Origin: Gnetum montanum
Lineage: Eukaryota; Streptophyta; Gnetopsida; Gnetales; Gnetaceae
Assembly (NCBI GenBank): GCA_015680685.1
Contig: MNCI01022534.1
Span: 237,853-301,852 of the forward strand
Direction: 5' to 3'
DNA: 64,000 nucleotides
In this document: piece by piece, positions 42,801 to 54,595 of the stretch
Numbering within the stretch: the first letter of the stretch is position 1
How the letters are laid out: each line of letters starts with the position of its first letter
Notes under the pieces: generated by a model
Database searches by the model: none
Told to the model about the DNA's origin: nothing
The model's input: the letters and a program-made list of their open reading frames with translations, nothing else
Position numbers and translations under genes: made by a program

Positions 42801-44756
42801 TGTGCATGGAACCATACACACATAATGATTTCGATGCATTACTATTGAAAGTAAAGGGTGCAATTATGGAACAACACTCTAGAACATCAACATAGTTACT
42901 ATTCCAATCCACAACTGCAATAGTAAACAACCAGTGTATGCAACCAAAAGAGCAAAGGCCAACAAACCAAAAGATATCCTATGGCCACTAACTAAGAACC
43001 AAAAATTGTCTAACACATGCATGGAAACATATGAAACACTTACTAATTCTCAAACTAAGAAAATGACTCCAAGGACCCAAAAACAAAATTACTAACTCAT
43101 AATCATACACCAAAAGGGAAAGAGAATAAGAACTTAGATGATCATAACTCCACTACAATTAAAATTACCTAGGATAATGATATAATAGTTAAATCAATAA
43201 TGATGATAGGTGAACCAACTATAGTGTATGACCTAGGAGATATAGGGAGCATTTTCTGAATACTTGTCCATGGGATTAGTCATGGGGAAGATACTTTACA
43301 TTGATTTCAGAATTAATAAGTGATTTTGCATTTTTTATTTTACAATTCTTTTCATTTTTCACATTTCTTGACATTTTTTTATTTTTTTATACCTTTCAAT
43401 TTCTTCAATTGTTTATATTCTTTCACATTTTTCATTATTTATATTTTTTCATAATTTTTACTATATTTTCCATTTCTTTTATACTTTGTTTTGAAACCAT
43501 TTGTAAATAATTCTGATTGCTAATAAAACACATCGAATAAAGGCAAGATGTGGCCCAATAAGGTGAAGATTTCTCTATGATATCAAGTCATAAGAGATTA
43601 CTTATTTGCATAGTGAGCTGACATCATCCATCCATCCATTCCATTAATAAGAGGTTCTTACCATGGCCATAATGATATTTTTTTCCCATCATACAACTAA
43701 GAATAAACTTGTGATCATTATGGCTAGACAGAAAAGTAAAGATCCAAGTGGGAATAAAAAGGGTGTGATAGCAAGGGCATTTGTGGATTATTTTTTGGAT
43801 TATTATTGTGAGTTCTATCATGTTACCAAGGATATATTATATCCTTGTAGATCTAACGAAAAATGGAAGTAAGAGTTAAATAAGTGCTACCTTAAAAGGT
43901 TAACATAGTTTAAAATAAAAAGAGCATAGAATAAATTTTTGGGGGTTTCACTAGAAATACATGTTACCCATGCTTGAAGGTAGGTGGCTTCTCAAAAATA
44001 ATAATAATAATAAAGTTCCATGAATCAGACTCCTTTCTTAGACAATACACCAAATGACAATACCCCTTCTAACATTGATAGTCTTATGATTGTAACTCCA
44101 AGAGATGAAATGATGCAATGTCATTGGAATGTGGTTTGGACTTGGTTTGAATTTTGGATTATTATGCCTATGGTAAGACACCTCACATCCCAATTTTTGC
44201 AATACCTTCTAATTCCATCTCATCTCACTATTTGAATAGTCATAACTTATGATTTTATATAAAATAACATTATTTTCCAATTTTGTGGTGCTAACATGCT
44301 TTTTTTTCTAAACAAGTATGCATTACATTCAACTCCTTAAGTGCCTAANGTTTTTCTAAACAAGTATGCATTACATTCAACTCCTTAAGTGCCTAAGGAT
44401 ACTTCTAGGTGTGCTTATACAAGGGCATTAAGGGCTAGAGCATGCTTTGGGAAGGATCCACTTGTATAACTATTCTATCTTATACCTACTAAGTGATTCC
44501 CCATCATCTTGAGCCTTCCAATTTTGATAAATCATAATAAACACTTCCCATATCATTCACACTATTTTTTCTAATGACACAACCTCATTTTCTATCTTAT
44601 TCATTCCATCAACACCTTATATACTTTCGTAGTCAAAGATTCCTTAATCATAGACTTTTAACACTTATTTTTCACAACTAAAGCATCATCTCCATTTTAG
44701 GATCCTTTCAACATGATGTCTAAAAAACCTTTAGAAAATTTGATTTTTTCTAAGGT
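42801..44756 (+). other. Non-coding region of element D up to internal promoter
   Basis: Little is recognisable to 43290. Then a T-rich tract (43305-43500), a block with 'PCRSNEKWK' in a 50-codon frame starting 'MARQKSKDPSGN' (about 43720-43872), the 'cccatgcttgaaggtaggtgg' block (43968-43988), and 'TTTGGGAAGGATCCACTTG' (44448-44466). The homologous blocks occur in the same order in A and B. Confidence 0.55.
44303..44396. other. 46-bp duplication around a single N (assembly artefact)
   Basis: Bases 44303-44348 recur exactly at 44351-44396, with 'ng' between and N at 44349. The repeat length equals that at 11717-11810, which points to one assembly procedure and not to biology. Confidence 0.9.
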
Positions 44757-44843
44757 GATATCATAGATACAATATCGCAGGCACCTACAATATCGAATCT
44801 ACAATGGCATATTTATGATATTACACTTATAAATATTATATAG
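44757..44843 (+). promoter_or_regulatory. Internal promoter-like block upstream of ORFx (element D)
   Basis: GATATC at 44757-44762, ATATCG words at about 44771-44776 and 44790-44795, and then a TATA-like stretch 'cttataaatattatatag' at 44826-44843. The block is about 500 bp before the ORFx ATG, almost the same spacing as in element A. Confidence 0.55.
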
Positions 44844-45339
44844 TGTGGGAGAGTTAGAAAAAATTTTCATTTCTGATTTTCATAAGAGGAGAGTCATTAC
44901 TAATTTTTCTTTGCAACTAAGTGCTCTAACATCCCATCTTCTAGTGCCCATAACTCATGCATTATTGATTCAATTTTCATGATTTTTGAATCTATGTGAT
45001 TTTAGAGTGCTCATCTTAGTCGTAGGGGATGCTAGTGAGGAAAATCTAAGTTTATTTTTTTGAAATTGCTAACAATCATAAGCTATTATAAGGGTAATTT
45101 TAAGGAGAAATCAAGAATTTGTAAAGTAAATCACTCATGTTAAGGCTAAAACAACTTTAAGAAGACTCCTAATTGATCATACCACTCATCTTATGCTATA
45201 GAAACGTACTAATGGGATTGTTCTTGAAAAATTTTCTAAACTCTATAATCCTAATGAACTACAAACTTGGTACAAGGTACCAAATTGTTACTCATTTATG
45301 AGAATAATCTAGTAATTCCAAAACCTTAGTTGATTGCAA
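44844..45339 (+). other. Putative 5' leader and decayed intron of ORFx (element D)
   Basis: It aligns with the leader of A. A donor-like CAAG/GTACC is at 45276-45278. The acceptor is changed from GATTACAG to GATTGCAA just before ATG 45340, so splicing would fail in this copy. Confidence 0.4.
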
Positions 45340-48022
45340 ATGGCCCTAAAAAGAGGAGCATAAGGAGAACTTCCATGACCAACAAGTAAAAGACCACAAG
45401 GTAGTGGAAGAGGATAAGTGAGCGAGAAAAACCTATAAGTAGAACAAGGAGAGTAGGAGGCATAATCCTTGAATATTCATAAAAAAACTCCTACCATAGA
45501 GTAATCTACTCAAGTAGAAGTAGACATTCCACAAGTGCCCATCTAGGGACAACAACTCACACTATCACATGAATGCCTTCAAGCTATTTAAGAAAAATCC
45601 ATTATGTTGATAGTAATATTGGAACTTAACTTTGGTTCATTTTTGGAATTTTCTCTAGAAGGTGTTAAGGCCCAACTTTAGCCATCTCCTTTATGGCTTA
45701 CTCTAACAATAAATGGGGAGTTGTATTTATGAGAAACACTCTAGTTTTGTAAGAATCAAGAAGTAGATGCTATAGTAAAAGTTGAAGGGATCTCGATGTC
45801 TTACTTAGTTAAGGCAATTACAAAGGTACTGAATGTGCCTAATGAAGGGGAAAACATGGCAAGAATAATAAGGAATATAGTGAACTGACTACAAAAAAAA
45901 AGATCTATTTTAAAATTGGAACTTATCACCTGTTTCCCACCAAAAGATTGTACCAAATATTTACATATGTGGCTAGAGGTAGTGCAATATTAATGGGAAA
46001 GTTCAATGAGAACATCACTCACCTCTACTTCATACAAGTATAATGGTGGTTCAAGAAGAAGGTAGGGAAGTTAATACTTCCATTTACTTACTTTATCTAG
46101 AAGTTATGCAAACAAGCTGGCATCCTAGGGTATACAAATGATGCATTAAGAAAGGTATCAAATACTTCCTATGCCAAAATGCTCAAGCCAGTGCCCCCCA
46201 AAAAGGACCAAATAGAAGAATAACTAAGCACTTAAGAGACTACCTAAACCATAGAATAACAACAATAGCAACAACAACAATAGTAGCAATAGCAAGTTCC
46301 ACCACTATTGCTACAAGATTATAGGTCTTCAATGAGTTATTTGCAATAAATTGCAGAAACCATCAATTAGGGAAGCAAGGAAGAGGCCAATTTATTCAAA
46401 GTAATCGATGATGTAGTTAGGAAAACCACCTCAATAAATCTTGTCAATGGAGAAATATCATTATAGTTAAGAGAAGAGGTCTAGTAGTCATAATAGGTTT
46501 CTATGAACTTTGCATCATTCCAAGTGATGCTTGAATCTAGAGAAGGAGCCACAATTGTGGTCATGTAATAGCATGATGCAATGGGAGCTACAAAAGTAAT
46601 CACATATAATATTAAAGAATCCTTCAATGTACTTGTGTTGTCAACTAATTTTTCTGGAACCAAGGATGTTCAAATGTTAGTTGGTACCTCTATGACTACT
46701 ACAGATCGTGAAGATGTGTTAGATAGACTATTGTAGATGAGACAGGTTATGAAAAATCTCTCTAAAATTTCTAGTAATGTCACTAAAATACAGTCTAAAT
46801 TGATTTCCACTAAAGGAAAACTAATCATGGTCGAAACTGGGGTAGAGCATGCTGAAAATGAGCTTCACCAATTACAAGAAGAGCTTATAACCCTTAGAGT
46901 AGAAAGGAGAGATTCAACTCAGTTCATTGCGTCAGAACAACTAGCACAATTGAAGACTAAGAAAATCAATTACCTCCTTAAGAATAATAAAGAGGTGGAG
47001 AATGAGAAAGAAAAGGTAGTATGGGATGCTTCAATGGCCAAAGCCCAAACATATTCCCATGCTAAAGCACTTGTTACATTACAAGAGGAAAATAAACAAC
47101 TTGTTACAGGTAACATGTGATTGACCACTATTGAAAAATAGAAAAGTATTTTGCAAGAGAGCATCCACCAGCTGAGGGAATAGTTGGTAAGGATCAACCA
47201 AGATATGAACTACCTCATAAGAAAAAATAGAATCCTCTTCATGGAGGAGGTACACACCATCCATAAAAAGTCAACCATTGAAATTAGTATGTGGCATAAT
47301 GAGGTAGAGAAGCACGAACAACTCAAGGAACTCTTCCATGTTCAAGTGGGGATTTATACACAAATTAATGAGAAATAGATTGAAATGGTGAAGACCAGAA
47401 TTAATTCCATGTTGGCACAAAATCTAGAATAGCAACCCATCTTGGATAGCATGGCCCACACCTATAAAGTCGAAGTGAAAAATAAAGATATGCAGATAGA
47501 GGAATTAAAAGAATACATGGGGTTAGCAAACCTTTTTTATACTAACTTGGCCATGTTGATAGCAAGTGGGCCCAGAAGTGAGCTTGAACAACAAGTAGTA
47601 GCCATGTACACCTTATATGAGAAGGAGTGTGTAGATCACAAAGATGCTTATAGAAACTTCAAGTAGCAAACTCAGAGCTAGAAGTAGTTAAGGCTAGCAA
47701 CCAAGAGCAAAATGATGTAGTAGTGAACTTGGCTAGAAGATTAAAAAATTACCATGGACTAAGAGAGAAGGCTAGAGCCTTTGAAGAAGAAAGATGACAA
47801 TTTGCAACATGGTATGTTAAAGCTAATTAGATGTTTCCATAATTTTCATGTTTGTGGGATGTGCTAACTCCATCAAACATTGGTTCATTAGCATGGATAA
47901 TTCACAATCCAAGAATGAAGAAGGAAAAATTACAAGAACTTCTAAAACACTACCAATTTTAGAAGCTTGACAACAAGGGGAAGTAATTGATGGGGGAGCC
48001 ACCACCACTAGGAACAACATAA
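45340..48022 (+). pseudogene. ORFx of element D (coiled-coil protein, function unknown)
   Basis: Begins 'MALKRGA' and ends 'EPPPLGTT' with stop 48020-48022, about 895 codons with stops and shifts. N-terminal half: 'VDAIVKVEGISMSYLVKAI', then 'ILKIGTYHLFPTKR' type text and 'ILPFTYFI.KLCKQAGILGY'. C-terminal half is coiled coil by eye: 'VTKIQSKLISTKGKLIMVET', heptad-like Leu/Glu runs (46737-47120, open for 127 codons), 'MEEVHTIHKKSTIEI', 'YKVEVKNKDMQIEELKEY'. No membrane segment or catalytic motif seen. It matches the ORFx of A across its whole length. Confidence 0.7.
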
Positions 48023-48213
48023 GGTAACATCAAGCTTCATCAAATTTTTTTTTGTTAAAGTTTGTCATGTCATGTTTGTGTCATTTTTGTAAAACACCAT
48101 TGTGGCACTCAAGATTCATGTATAGAGTAGTTAGTGTCATGTAAATATAACTTCCAATTTTGTAAGGGACTCTATCCTCATTTTTTTAACTTGATGATGA
48201 GTTTTTAGTCAAT

Positions 48214-48223
48214 GATGGCGGTA
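48214..48223 (+). other. Polypurine tract of element D
   Basis: GATGGCGGTA in front of the 3' LTR is the family tract with one C interrupting the G run. Confidence 0.65.
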
Positions 48224-49084
48224 TCATAAAGTCAAAAATTTCACCATAACAATATCGTATCTACAGTATCATAAATTTAATATCATATCTCATGATATGT
48301 TATCATATAAATGATATCATGAGGTGCATGCTAGCTTATAAAAGCAACACTTAGGTGCATGGATCCACAATAGATTTGATAACATAGTAGCAAAACTCTT
48401 TCAGTTTGTTTTTATGATTTTAGCTTTTAGGACTTAGCAGTGTGTGCTTGCAATGTAATGTTAAGTGATTGAATAGAGTCTTTATTCAAGTGTGATGTAC
48501 TTGGACACATTTCATGACTAAAAATAAAGATCAAGATTACTTTCCATCATTGTAGCAAAACTTTTTTTTATTTATGCTTCCATTTAGTTTAATTTTTACT
48601 ATTCTCATAGTTACTAATTTACTTTATGTGCACTTTATCATTACTATCATTATGTAGAATGAGTATGACTAATCTTGAAGTACTTGGTAACCTAGTAGTA
48701 CTATCACTTGGTATGCCTAATGGTGAAGTACTTGGTAATCCCAATATTAGTTGCATGAAGTCAAAGGTGTAAATAGAAGATTATGACTATATGCTCATCA
48801 CATAGGCTAGATTAGATTTGTTTACTACTACTTAGATTGAGAAATTACTACATTTACTTTATGTTAGCTAGGAGCACTATGATCCTACAACATCAATATC
48901 ATGTAGCTCATTGTGAGTTAAACCATATGCATTAAATTTACTAGCTTATGTGGGAAGACAAAAATCATGAACTCTAATCAATTACTTATATAATTACATT
49001 GCCTTGTCTATAGAATTCAACTGGGATCATGCATGAACACTCATATATCATATGATTGGGTGTTGGATACTCCACTGCTCATCA
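48224..49084 (+). repeat. 3' LTR of element D
   Basis: The 861-bp LTR runs TCATAAAGTC...CTGCTCATCA (first bases mutated from TGATGA). ATATCG and GATATC words (48249-48318) precede a TATA box GCTTATAAAAGC (48334-48345). It cuts into a LINE fragment on its right. Confidence 0.8.
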
Positions 49085-50290
49085 ATTTTACCAAGTTTTT
49101 CTCATCTACCTTCCTAATGCTTTTACTATTATCAACGTATTTACATTTTTTGTTTCTTATTTTTACTAATTTCTATATGAATTTTTCTCATTCATTTATG
49201 CCTAGTTTTTCATAGAAATCATACAAGGCCTTTTTCTGGCTTTGGCTACTACTACTTTTAACTCATTCTTTGCCATTTTATATATCAACCTATCTTCTTG
49301 GTTTTTACATTATTGCTAGTCTTTAAAGCATTTTTCTTATCTTGGAAAGCATATTACACTTTATTACTCTACCACCATATCTCCTTTGGGATGTATTTTT
49401 TGCCTTTTGTTTCATCCAAAATTCCCTTTTTAATTTACTAAATGTAGTTTCCCACTTAGTCTCAATTAAATGTGTAAAATAGTTCCAATTTCAAGTACCT
49501 TCTTTAAGTAACCTTTTAATAAGTTGGTGTTCTCTACCTTCAAATTCCACAAGGTTAAGTATCTAGTCCCTCTTCTCACACTACCTTTAAATCTCTATAT
49601 AACTAAATACATGACCATATGTTGAGTTGTAATGCTTTTTCTAGGTATGAGCTTGCATTCTTTACAAATGATGTAGTTTTTTTGTGTAGAAATAAATAAT
49701 GAATTTGTGTTTTATCTATACCACTATTATATATAATTAAATATTCTAGCTTTTCTTAGAAATAAATATTTATAATTGTAAAGTCGAAAGCAATTACAAA
49801 TTGCATCATTGAATTTGCCATCTCATTGCACTCTTTAAATTATATCCTTCATGAATGTTTTCTTATGTGATCTTTATAGATCTAACATCACTATTAAAAT
49901 TTCTTCTAATGAATATGCTTTCTTGATACGGAGTTACTTGAAGCATTAGATCCATTAAATCCTAAAAATCTTGTTTGATGGAGTTTTCTAAGCTACTTTT
50001 TGGAGCATACATAGTGAAAATGTTGATGATCTTGTTTGCAAGTATAAGTTTTATGCTCATAATTCAATTACCACGATGATATACCTATACCCTAGCTACT
50101 CCATTGTAATAATTTTTTCCCAAAGTATAAAACTTTGTGACCTTCATACAAATCTTAAGGTTTTTCCCTTTTTCATTTTTTTTGTTTTTTTTGAGGCAAG
50201 CAATATTAATTTTCATTTTTTTCATGGTATCAAAAATTTTAAAGGTCTTTCAAACAAGTGTATCAATGTACTAGGTTATCATCTCAAATT
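49085..50290 (-). pseudogene. L1-like LINE endonuclease fragment
   Basis: The minus strand reads as the apurinic-type endonuclease of a plant LINE ORF2: 'IINIFTMYAPKSSLENSIK' (about 50000), 'FDLTIINIYF' and 'SGIDKTQI' (49790-49700), 'CKECKLIPRKSITTQHMVM' (about 49660-49610, the CKVIPGExxxTQHR block), then the linker to RT. RT itself is absent because the D LTR lies at 49084. It could be the same family as the RT pieces at 1090 and 31890 but does not overlap them. Frameshifts and stops. Confidence 0.72.
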
Positions 50291-50695
50291 TCTTTTGCTA
50301 GACTTGATTCTTTATTGTCATCTAGCCGTGGGTAGAGTTGGTGGTAGGGAGGAGACCACCAGTGGTGTAGGGTGCAGTCAAAGATGGACACAATGGCTTT
50401 GCAGCACAGATGTGGTTGCCCAAGGACCCAGGATCAAACCACATTTGTAGTGTGACAGCAGATAGCTATAGGGATAGTGTTAGGGCTACAAAGAGAAGAG
50501 CCTTTTTCTCATTCCTGGAGAGAGGGAGATGCATTTTCTCATCACCTATTGTGGGAGTGTGAGAGAGAAAGAGAAGTTGGCTAAGGAAGCCTCCATCATC
50601 GTCAGTTTCAGAGCGATTGTGTAGATGTGCGTCGATAAGGTAGTGGACCATTTTATGTAGGGGGCCAATAATAGGGCCATGGGATCAAGCTAGCA
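50291..50695. other. Unassigned stretch left of TPLATE fragment
   Basis: It has a somewhat higher GC content than its surroundings and no recognisable domain in any frame. It may be further decayed TPLATE 5' sequence or a separate repeat. Confidence 0.3.
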
Positions 50696-50848
50696 GAGCC
50701 ATGACATGAAGTTGCTAACAATGAAGGTGTTGTCAATTTGGTTCATGGTGACATCATCGTCATCAATGTCTCCTTCCTATCTGCGATTCCCTCACATTTG
50801 TTTGACATAATCATCTCCAATTGCAACAAAGAAATCTCACACTATCTA
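50696..50848 (+). pseudogene. TPLATE: TPLATE gene fragment, left part
   Basis: The plus strand has 'INVSFLSAIPSHLFDIIISN' and 'NKEISHYL', corresponding to the N-terminal helical-repeat region of TPLATE, the core subunit of the plant TPLATE/TSET endocytic adaptor complex. It continues at 61161 after element F. The join is at the ATCTA target duplication. Only a piece of about 50 codons is visible here. Confidence 0.65.
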
Positions 50849-51412
50849 TGTGAGAGAGGTAGCAGGGTTGATGGTGTCCTGCTACCTCCCCCATGGTTCG
50901 AGGGCCGTGGGGGCACAAGGGGACCTCCGCTCCTTGTGTCTTCGAAACCATACTGGCATGCTAGTTTCATGAATTAGTAAGAGGAGGCTACGACCTACCT
51001 CATTACCCCACTCAGTAGGACCTTGCCTGGGAGGGTTGTGGAGTTCAACTCTGCGTTGGGGTGTTTTTACCGGGTGTGTCATGGGACATGCTATGGGATG
51101 TTGCATGCACTCCTTGGAGCATGACACCAACTACCAGCATGCAGTGATGAATCTGGAGGGTTCAACTAGTAGTCCCCATGGTGTCCACATGAGTAGAGAA
51201 AGGGAGTACTATCTATCTTGTTAGCATATTGCGAATATTGTTTATGAAACATTGCTTAGGAGACATGCTAACACTAACACATTGTTTGTTGACATGTGTT
51301 TCAGGCTTGTTGATTGTTGAGGCATATTCCTCTTAAGTTTTTTCCTGATTCAGAATCTTCTTGGGAAACTCTTGGGGTGCCGAAAAATGTGCTCAAGGAA
51401 AATGTTATTACA
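50849..51412 (+). repeat. 5' LTR of element F
   Basis: Starts TGTGAGAGAGG and ends TGTTATTACA. GC-richer than its surroundings. It aligns with 60597-61160 without large indels. Confidence 0.92.
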
Positions 51413-51414
51413 AA

Positions 51415-51432
51415 TGGTATCAGAGCCTCACA
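51415..51432 (+). other. Primer binding site of element F
   Basis: TGGTATCAGAGCCTCACA, two bases after the LTR, matches the TGGTATCAGAGC signature complementary to the 3' end of plant initiator tRNA-Met. Confidence 0.92.
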
Positions 51433-51575
51433 GTTTCAGTTATTGGTAAAACTTTCTTGCTAAGTGGGTACCAGGGTTTGTGGTTTGTGAGGTTTCTATT
51501 TTCACCATTTTCAACTTCTGCTAACCACTCTCCCTTGGAGGGTGTCCTTGTGCTAAAGTTCTCTCTTTGGCAAAC

Positions 51576-52870
51576 ATGGAGCCTAGTGGACCGAGTGACA
51601 TGGTTGATGTTCAAGAAAATCTAGAAATTGAGGTTGAAATAGAACTTGGTCAAGATGAGACTAAGTTTCAAACATTATGAGATCGTGTCAAGGCAATTGA
51701 TGAGGCCTTAGCCCATCCTGGTCCAAAAAACATGGATGCGATCCATCACATTCTTAAAGACGTTGACTTGCCACAAGAAAAGATGGATCTTCACTACAAG
51801 GATAGGGTGATATTGGTAGAGGCTAAGGTTTCAATCTTGGAAGGTCATCTGGATCGCATGATCAACCTCTACAAGGATCTATTCGGATCCTTGGAAGAGG
51901 TACAAACAAAAGCATCCTTGGTTGATGACCTAGTTGGTCGGGTGAAGTTCTGGAGGATGCCCTAGTGGGGGTAAATCATGAACTATCTAATTTGAAAATT
52001 GAAAATTCCATCCTAAAATCCTCCTTAGCACAATGCTTGGCAGATGAGCCAGTAGCAACAGCCCGTATCAAAGCTAGAGAACCGAGTTCTTATGATGGTG
52101 AGAGAAATGATGCTAAAATCTATGCTTTCCTCCATGATGCGGAGATGTACCTAAATGTTGGGGGTGTTCCTACGACCCAAAAGGTCTCCACAGCATCACA
52201 ATTTCTCATAGGAAGTGCTAAGCTATGATGGCTTAGTCTCCTTCATGCCCAAGAAAAGGGCACCATGACAGAAAAGATCGAGACATGGGACAAATTTAAG
52301 GCTACATTGATCAAATAATTCCTAGATTAGAACTCTGAATGGGTCACTAGAACCAAGCTAGAGACCCTAAAATATTTAGGGAAGCTTGAGGATTATATCA
52401 ATAGCTTCCAAGAACTTATGTTGCTGATTCTCGAAATGGGAGATTGAGATCGTTTCTTCAAATTCATAAATGGGCTACAACCATGGGCGCAAATGGAATT
52501 GCATCGAAGAGGCATTAACTCCCTCACGGGGGCTATTTCAACTACTGGCACTTTTTTGGACTTCAAGGCAACAAAGCCAAATAAGGGCAAGCTTGGAAAG
52601 GGTAAGCATGGCACGTCCTCCCACTCTCAGAGAACAGATACAGGATCCATGAAACGTGGAAATACCTTCAAAGCAGTTCAGCGAGGCAGTCGCTCGATGG
52701 GTGGTCCTCTAAGGAACCAAGGCTCTCAATAAAAATGCAAGGATACAGGGAGCAAGTGGCAACCTGGGGCCAAGAAGAAGTAGTTTATAGGAGGTACCTT
52801 TAAGGGGACAATTCAGTGCTTCTTGTGTCGTGGAAATCACTTGGCAAGAAATTGTCCCTTGAGTTCATGA
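51576..52870 (+). pseudogene. gag of element F
   Basis: Starts at 'MEPSGPSDMVDVQENLEIE' (ATG 51576). N-terminal coiled coil (51730-52000), then the gag core ('YDGERNDAKIYAFLHDAEMY', 'FLIGSAKL', 'WDKFKATLIK'), a basic region ('KATKPNKGKLGKGKHG') and a zinc knuckle 'CFLCRGNHLARNC' (52819-52857, C-X2-C-X3-H-X4-C), stop at 52870. This is the layout of chromovirus gag. Several in-frame stops and one shift near 51960. Confidence 0.87.
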
Positions 52871-53074
52871 AGGACTAAAAATAGGTAGGGGCCAGCTCCT
52901 GGGAAATAATTGATAGCACTCGATTATCACCCTAACCCATGCCTTCATATTATTGATGGATGCACATTGGGGGAATAGCAAAGGCTAGTGGTGATGATGG
53001 AGTTATCAGACATGGGTACATAGAGGTCAAGAGCTGGAAACTCCTAGAATCATAATCGTGATACTCTACATTAG

Positions 53075-53480
53075 GTTTAATTGGCCCCAATCATTATGAG
53101 CTCAAGTCAACTAAGTGCCCTCATTGATAATGGGACTAGTCACAATTACATGGTTCCAGCCATGGTGAAAGAATTGCAGCTAAAGATGGAACCCGTCCAA
53201 GCATCTTGCAAGCTGGCCAAGTTCAGGCCTCTTCAGTGCATTGGGGTGTGTCATGGTATTCCTATTCAAGTGGGCTCATGGAAAGGAGTGTTAGATTTTT
53301 TAATTCTAGATATGGACTCCTTTCAGGTCATTTTGGGGCAAGAATTTTTACGCAAGGCCAAAGTTTTCACAGCCCCACATTTGGACCTGATCTTTATTTC
53401 ACATGAAAGCTCCCCAAGCATTGTTCAAACTCATGGAGCACATATGGGAAAGGATGATGGTGCTAGCCCCCAGATTGTGT
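53075..53480 (+). pseudogene. Protease of element F
   Basis: 'LSALIDNGTSHNYM' is the retropepsin active-site block, with the Thr/Ser of the usual DTG/DSG changed to Asn. Then 'GIPIQVGSWKGVLDFLILDM' and 'FQVILGQEFLRKAKV' (the ILGxDWL-type block). A 173-codon frame (53081-53602) is open across it. Confidence 0.87.
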
Positions 53481-53599
53481 CACCAATGATGATGAAATGC
53501 TTGGCCAGAGACCCTACTAGGAAATTTCTGCTAGCTATGCAAACGAGTGATCCTTCTGAGGCTTGTGGATCCCAAGCTATTGTTGACCCATGCATAGCA

Positions 53600-54595
53600 T
53601 AGGTGCTCAATAAGTTTAAAGATGTGATGCCACCTAAATTTCCTGGTAGTTTGCCACCTCGGAGAGTAGTGGATCACAAAATCGAATTGCAGCCTAGCAC
53701 TGATCCTCCTATCCAAAGGTCATACCAGTTAACAAGACCAGAATTGGGGAAATTGAAAAAGTAGCTTGAAGGTTTAATTTCCAAGGGATACATTCATCCC
53801 TCAAAATCCCCTTATGGGGCATTGATGTTGTTTGTTACCAAAGAGTATGGAATGCTATGGATCTATTGTGATTATAAACTGCTGAATAAACACACGATCA
53901 AGAACAAGTACCCAGTACCACTCATTTCTAACTTGTTCGATCAATTGGTGGGGGCTCGATATCTTACCCAGCTAGACCTCAGACAAGGGTACTACTAGGT
54001 TCGCATTGCAGAACAAGAAAAAGCAAAAACTGCATGTGTAACACAGTATGGGTCGTATGAATGGATCGTAATGCCCTTCGGGCTTTGCAATGCACCGGCT
54101 ACATTTTGTACCTTGATGAATGAGATATTTCGACCCTTCCTAGATCAATTTGTGGTTATTTATCGTGATGAAATCTTGATATATAGCCAGTCAATGGAGG
54201 AACATGCCCTCCACCTGCAAAGGGTCCTTAAGAAGCTATGAGAAAATCAGCTGTACGTTAAGAAAGAAAAATGTGAATTTGGCTACTGGGAGCTAAAATT
54301 TTTGGGGCATCTCATGGGTTATGGGTTGGTAAAGCCAAATCTGAAGAAGGTAGAGGTTGTGTGCCAATGGCCTGCTCCCACTAATGTGCATGAGGTCAGA
54401 AAGTTCATGGGGTTAGCTAGTTTCTATCAGAAATACATCAAAAATTTTTCAAGAATTGCTACTCCTTTGACCAACTTGCAAAAGAAAGAAGTTGCATGGG
54501 AGTGGGACACAAATTGTCAAAAAGCCTTCAAGAGGATCAAAGAGGCTTTAACCTCCCATCCAGTGTTGGCATTACCCAATTTCTCGAAACCTTTT
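53600..54595 (+). pseudogene. Reverse transcriptase of element F, up to the solo-LTR insertion
   Basis: Ordered blocks: 'FPGSLPPRRVVDHKIEL', 'KSPYGALMLFVTKE', 'YKLLNKHTIKNKYPVPLI', 'LTQLDLRQGYY', 'TQYGSYEWIVMPFGLCNAPA', 'FVVIYRDEILIYS' (about 54150; YxDD box has become YRDE), 'VRKFMGLASFYQKYIKNFS' and 'VLALPNFSKPF', where the insertion begins. The RT-RNase H connection resumes at 58095. The damaged YxDD makes it inactive. Confidence 0.9.

Larger units (their letters stand above)
41588..49084 (+). mobile_element. Element D: gag/PR remnant plus ORFx, 3' LTR
   Basis: Plus strand. Gag and protease remnants of the C type (41588-42800), a T-rich tract, the family's conserved non-coding region, an internal promoter-like block (44757-44843), a 5' leader, ORFx (45340-48022), a mutated polypurine tract and a 3' LTR (48224-49084). 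RT, RNase H and integrase are missing between protease and the T-rich tract. It links the C type of gag with the ORFx of A. Confidence 0.8.

Noticed and set aside
43301-43510. Phe/Ile-rich 69-codon frame as a membrane protein
   Set aside because: It is the T-rich tract that occurs at the same place in A, B and C (for example 16505-16610 and 38790-38990); no protein similarity between copies.
51415-51432. A tRNA-Met gene
   Set aside because: Only the 18-nt complement of the tRNA 3' end is present, at the standard PBS position next to an LTR.
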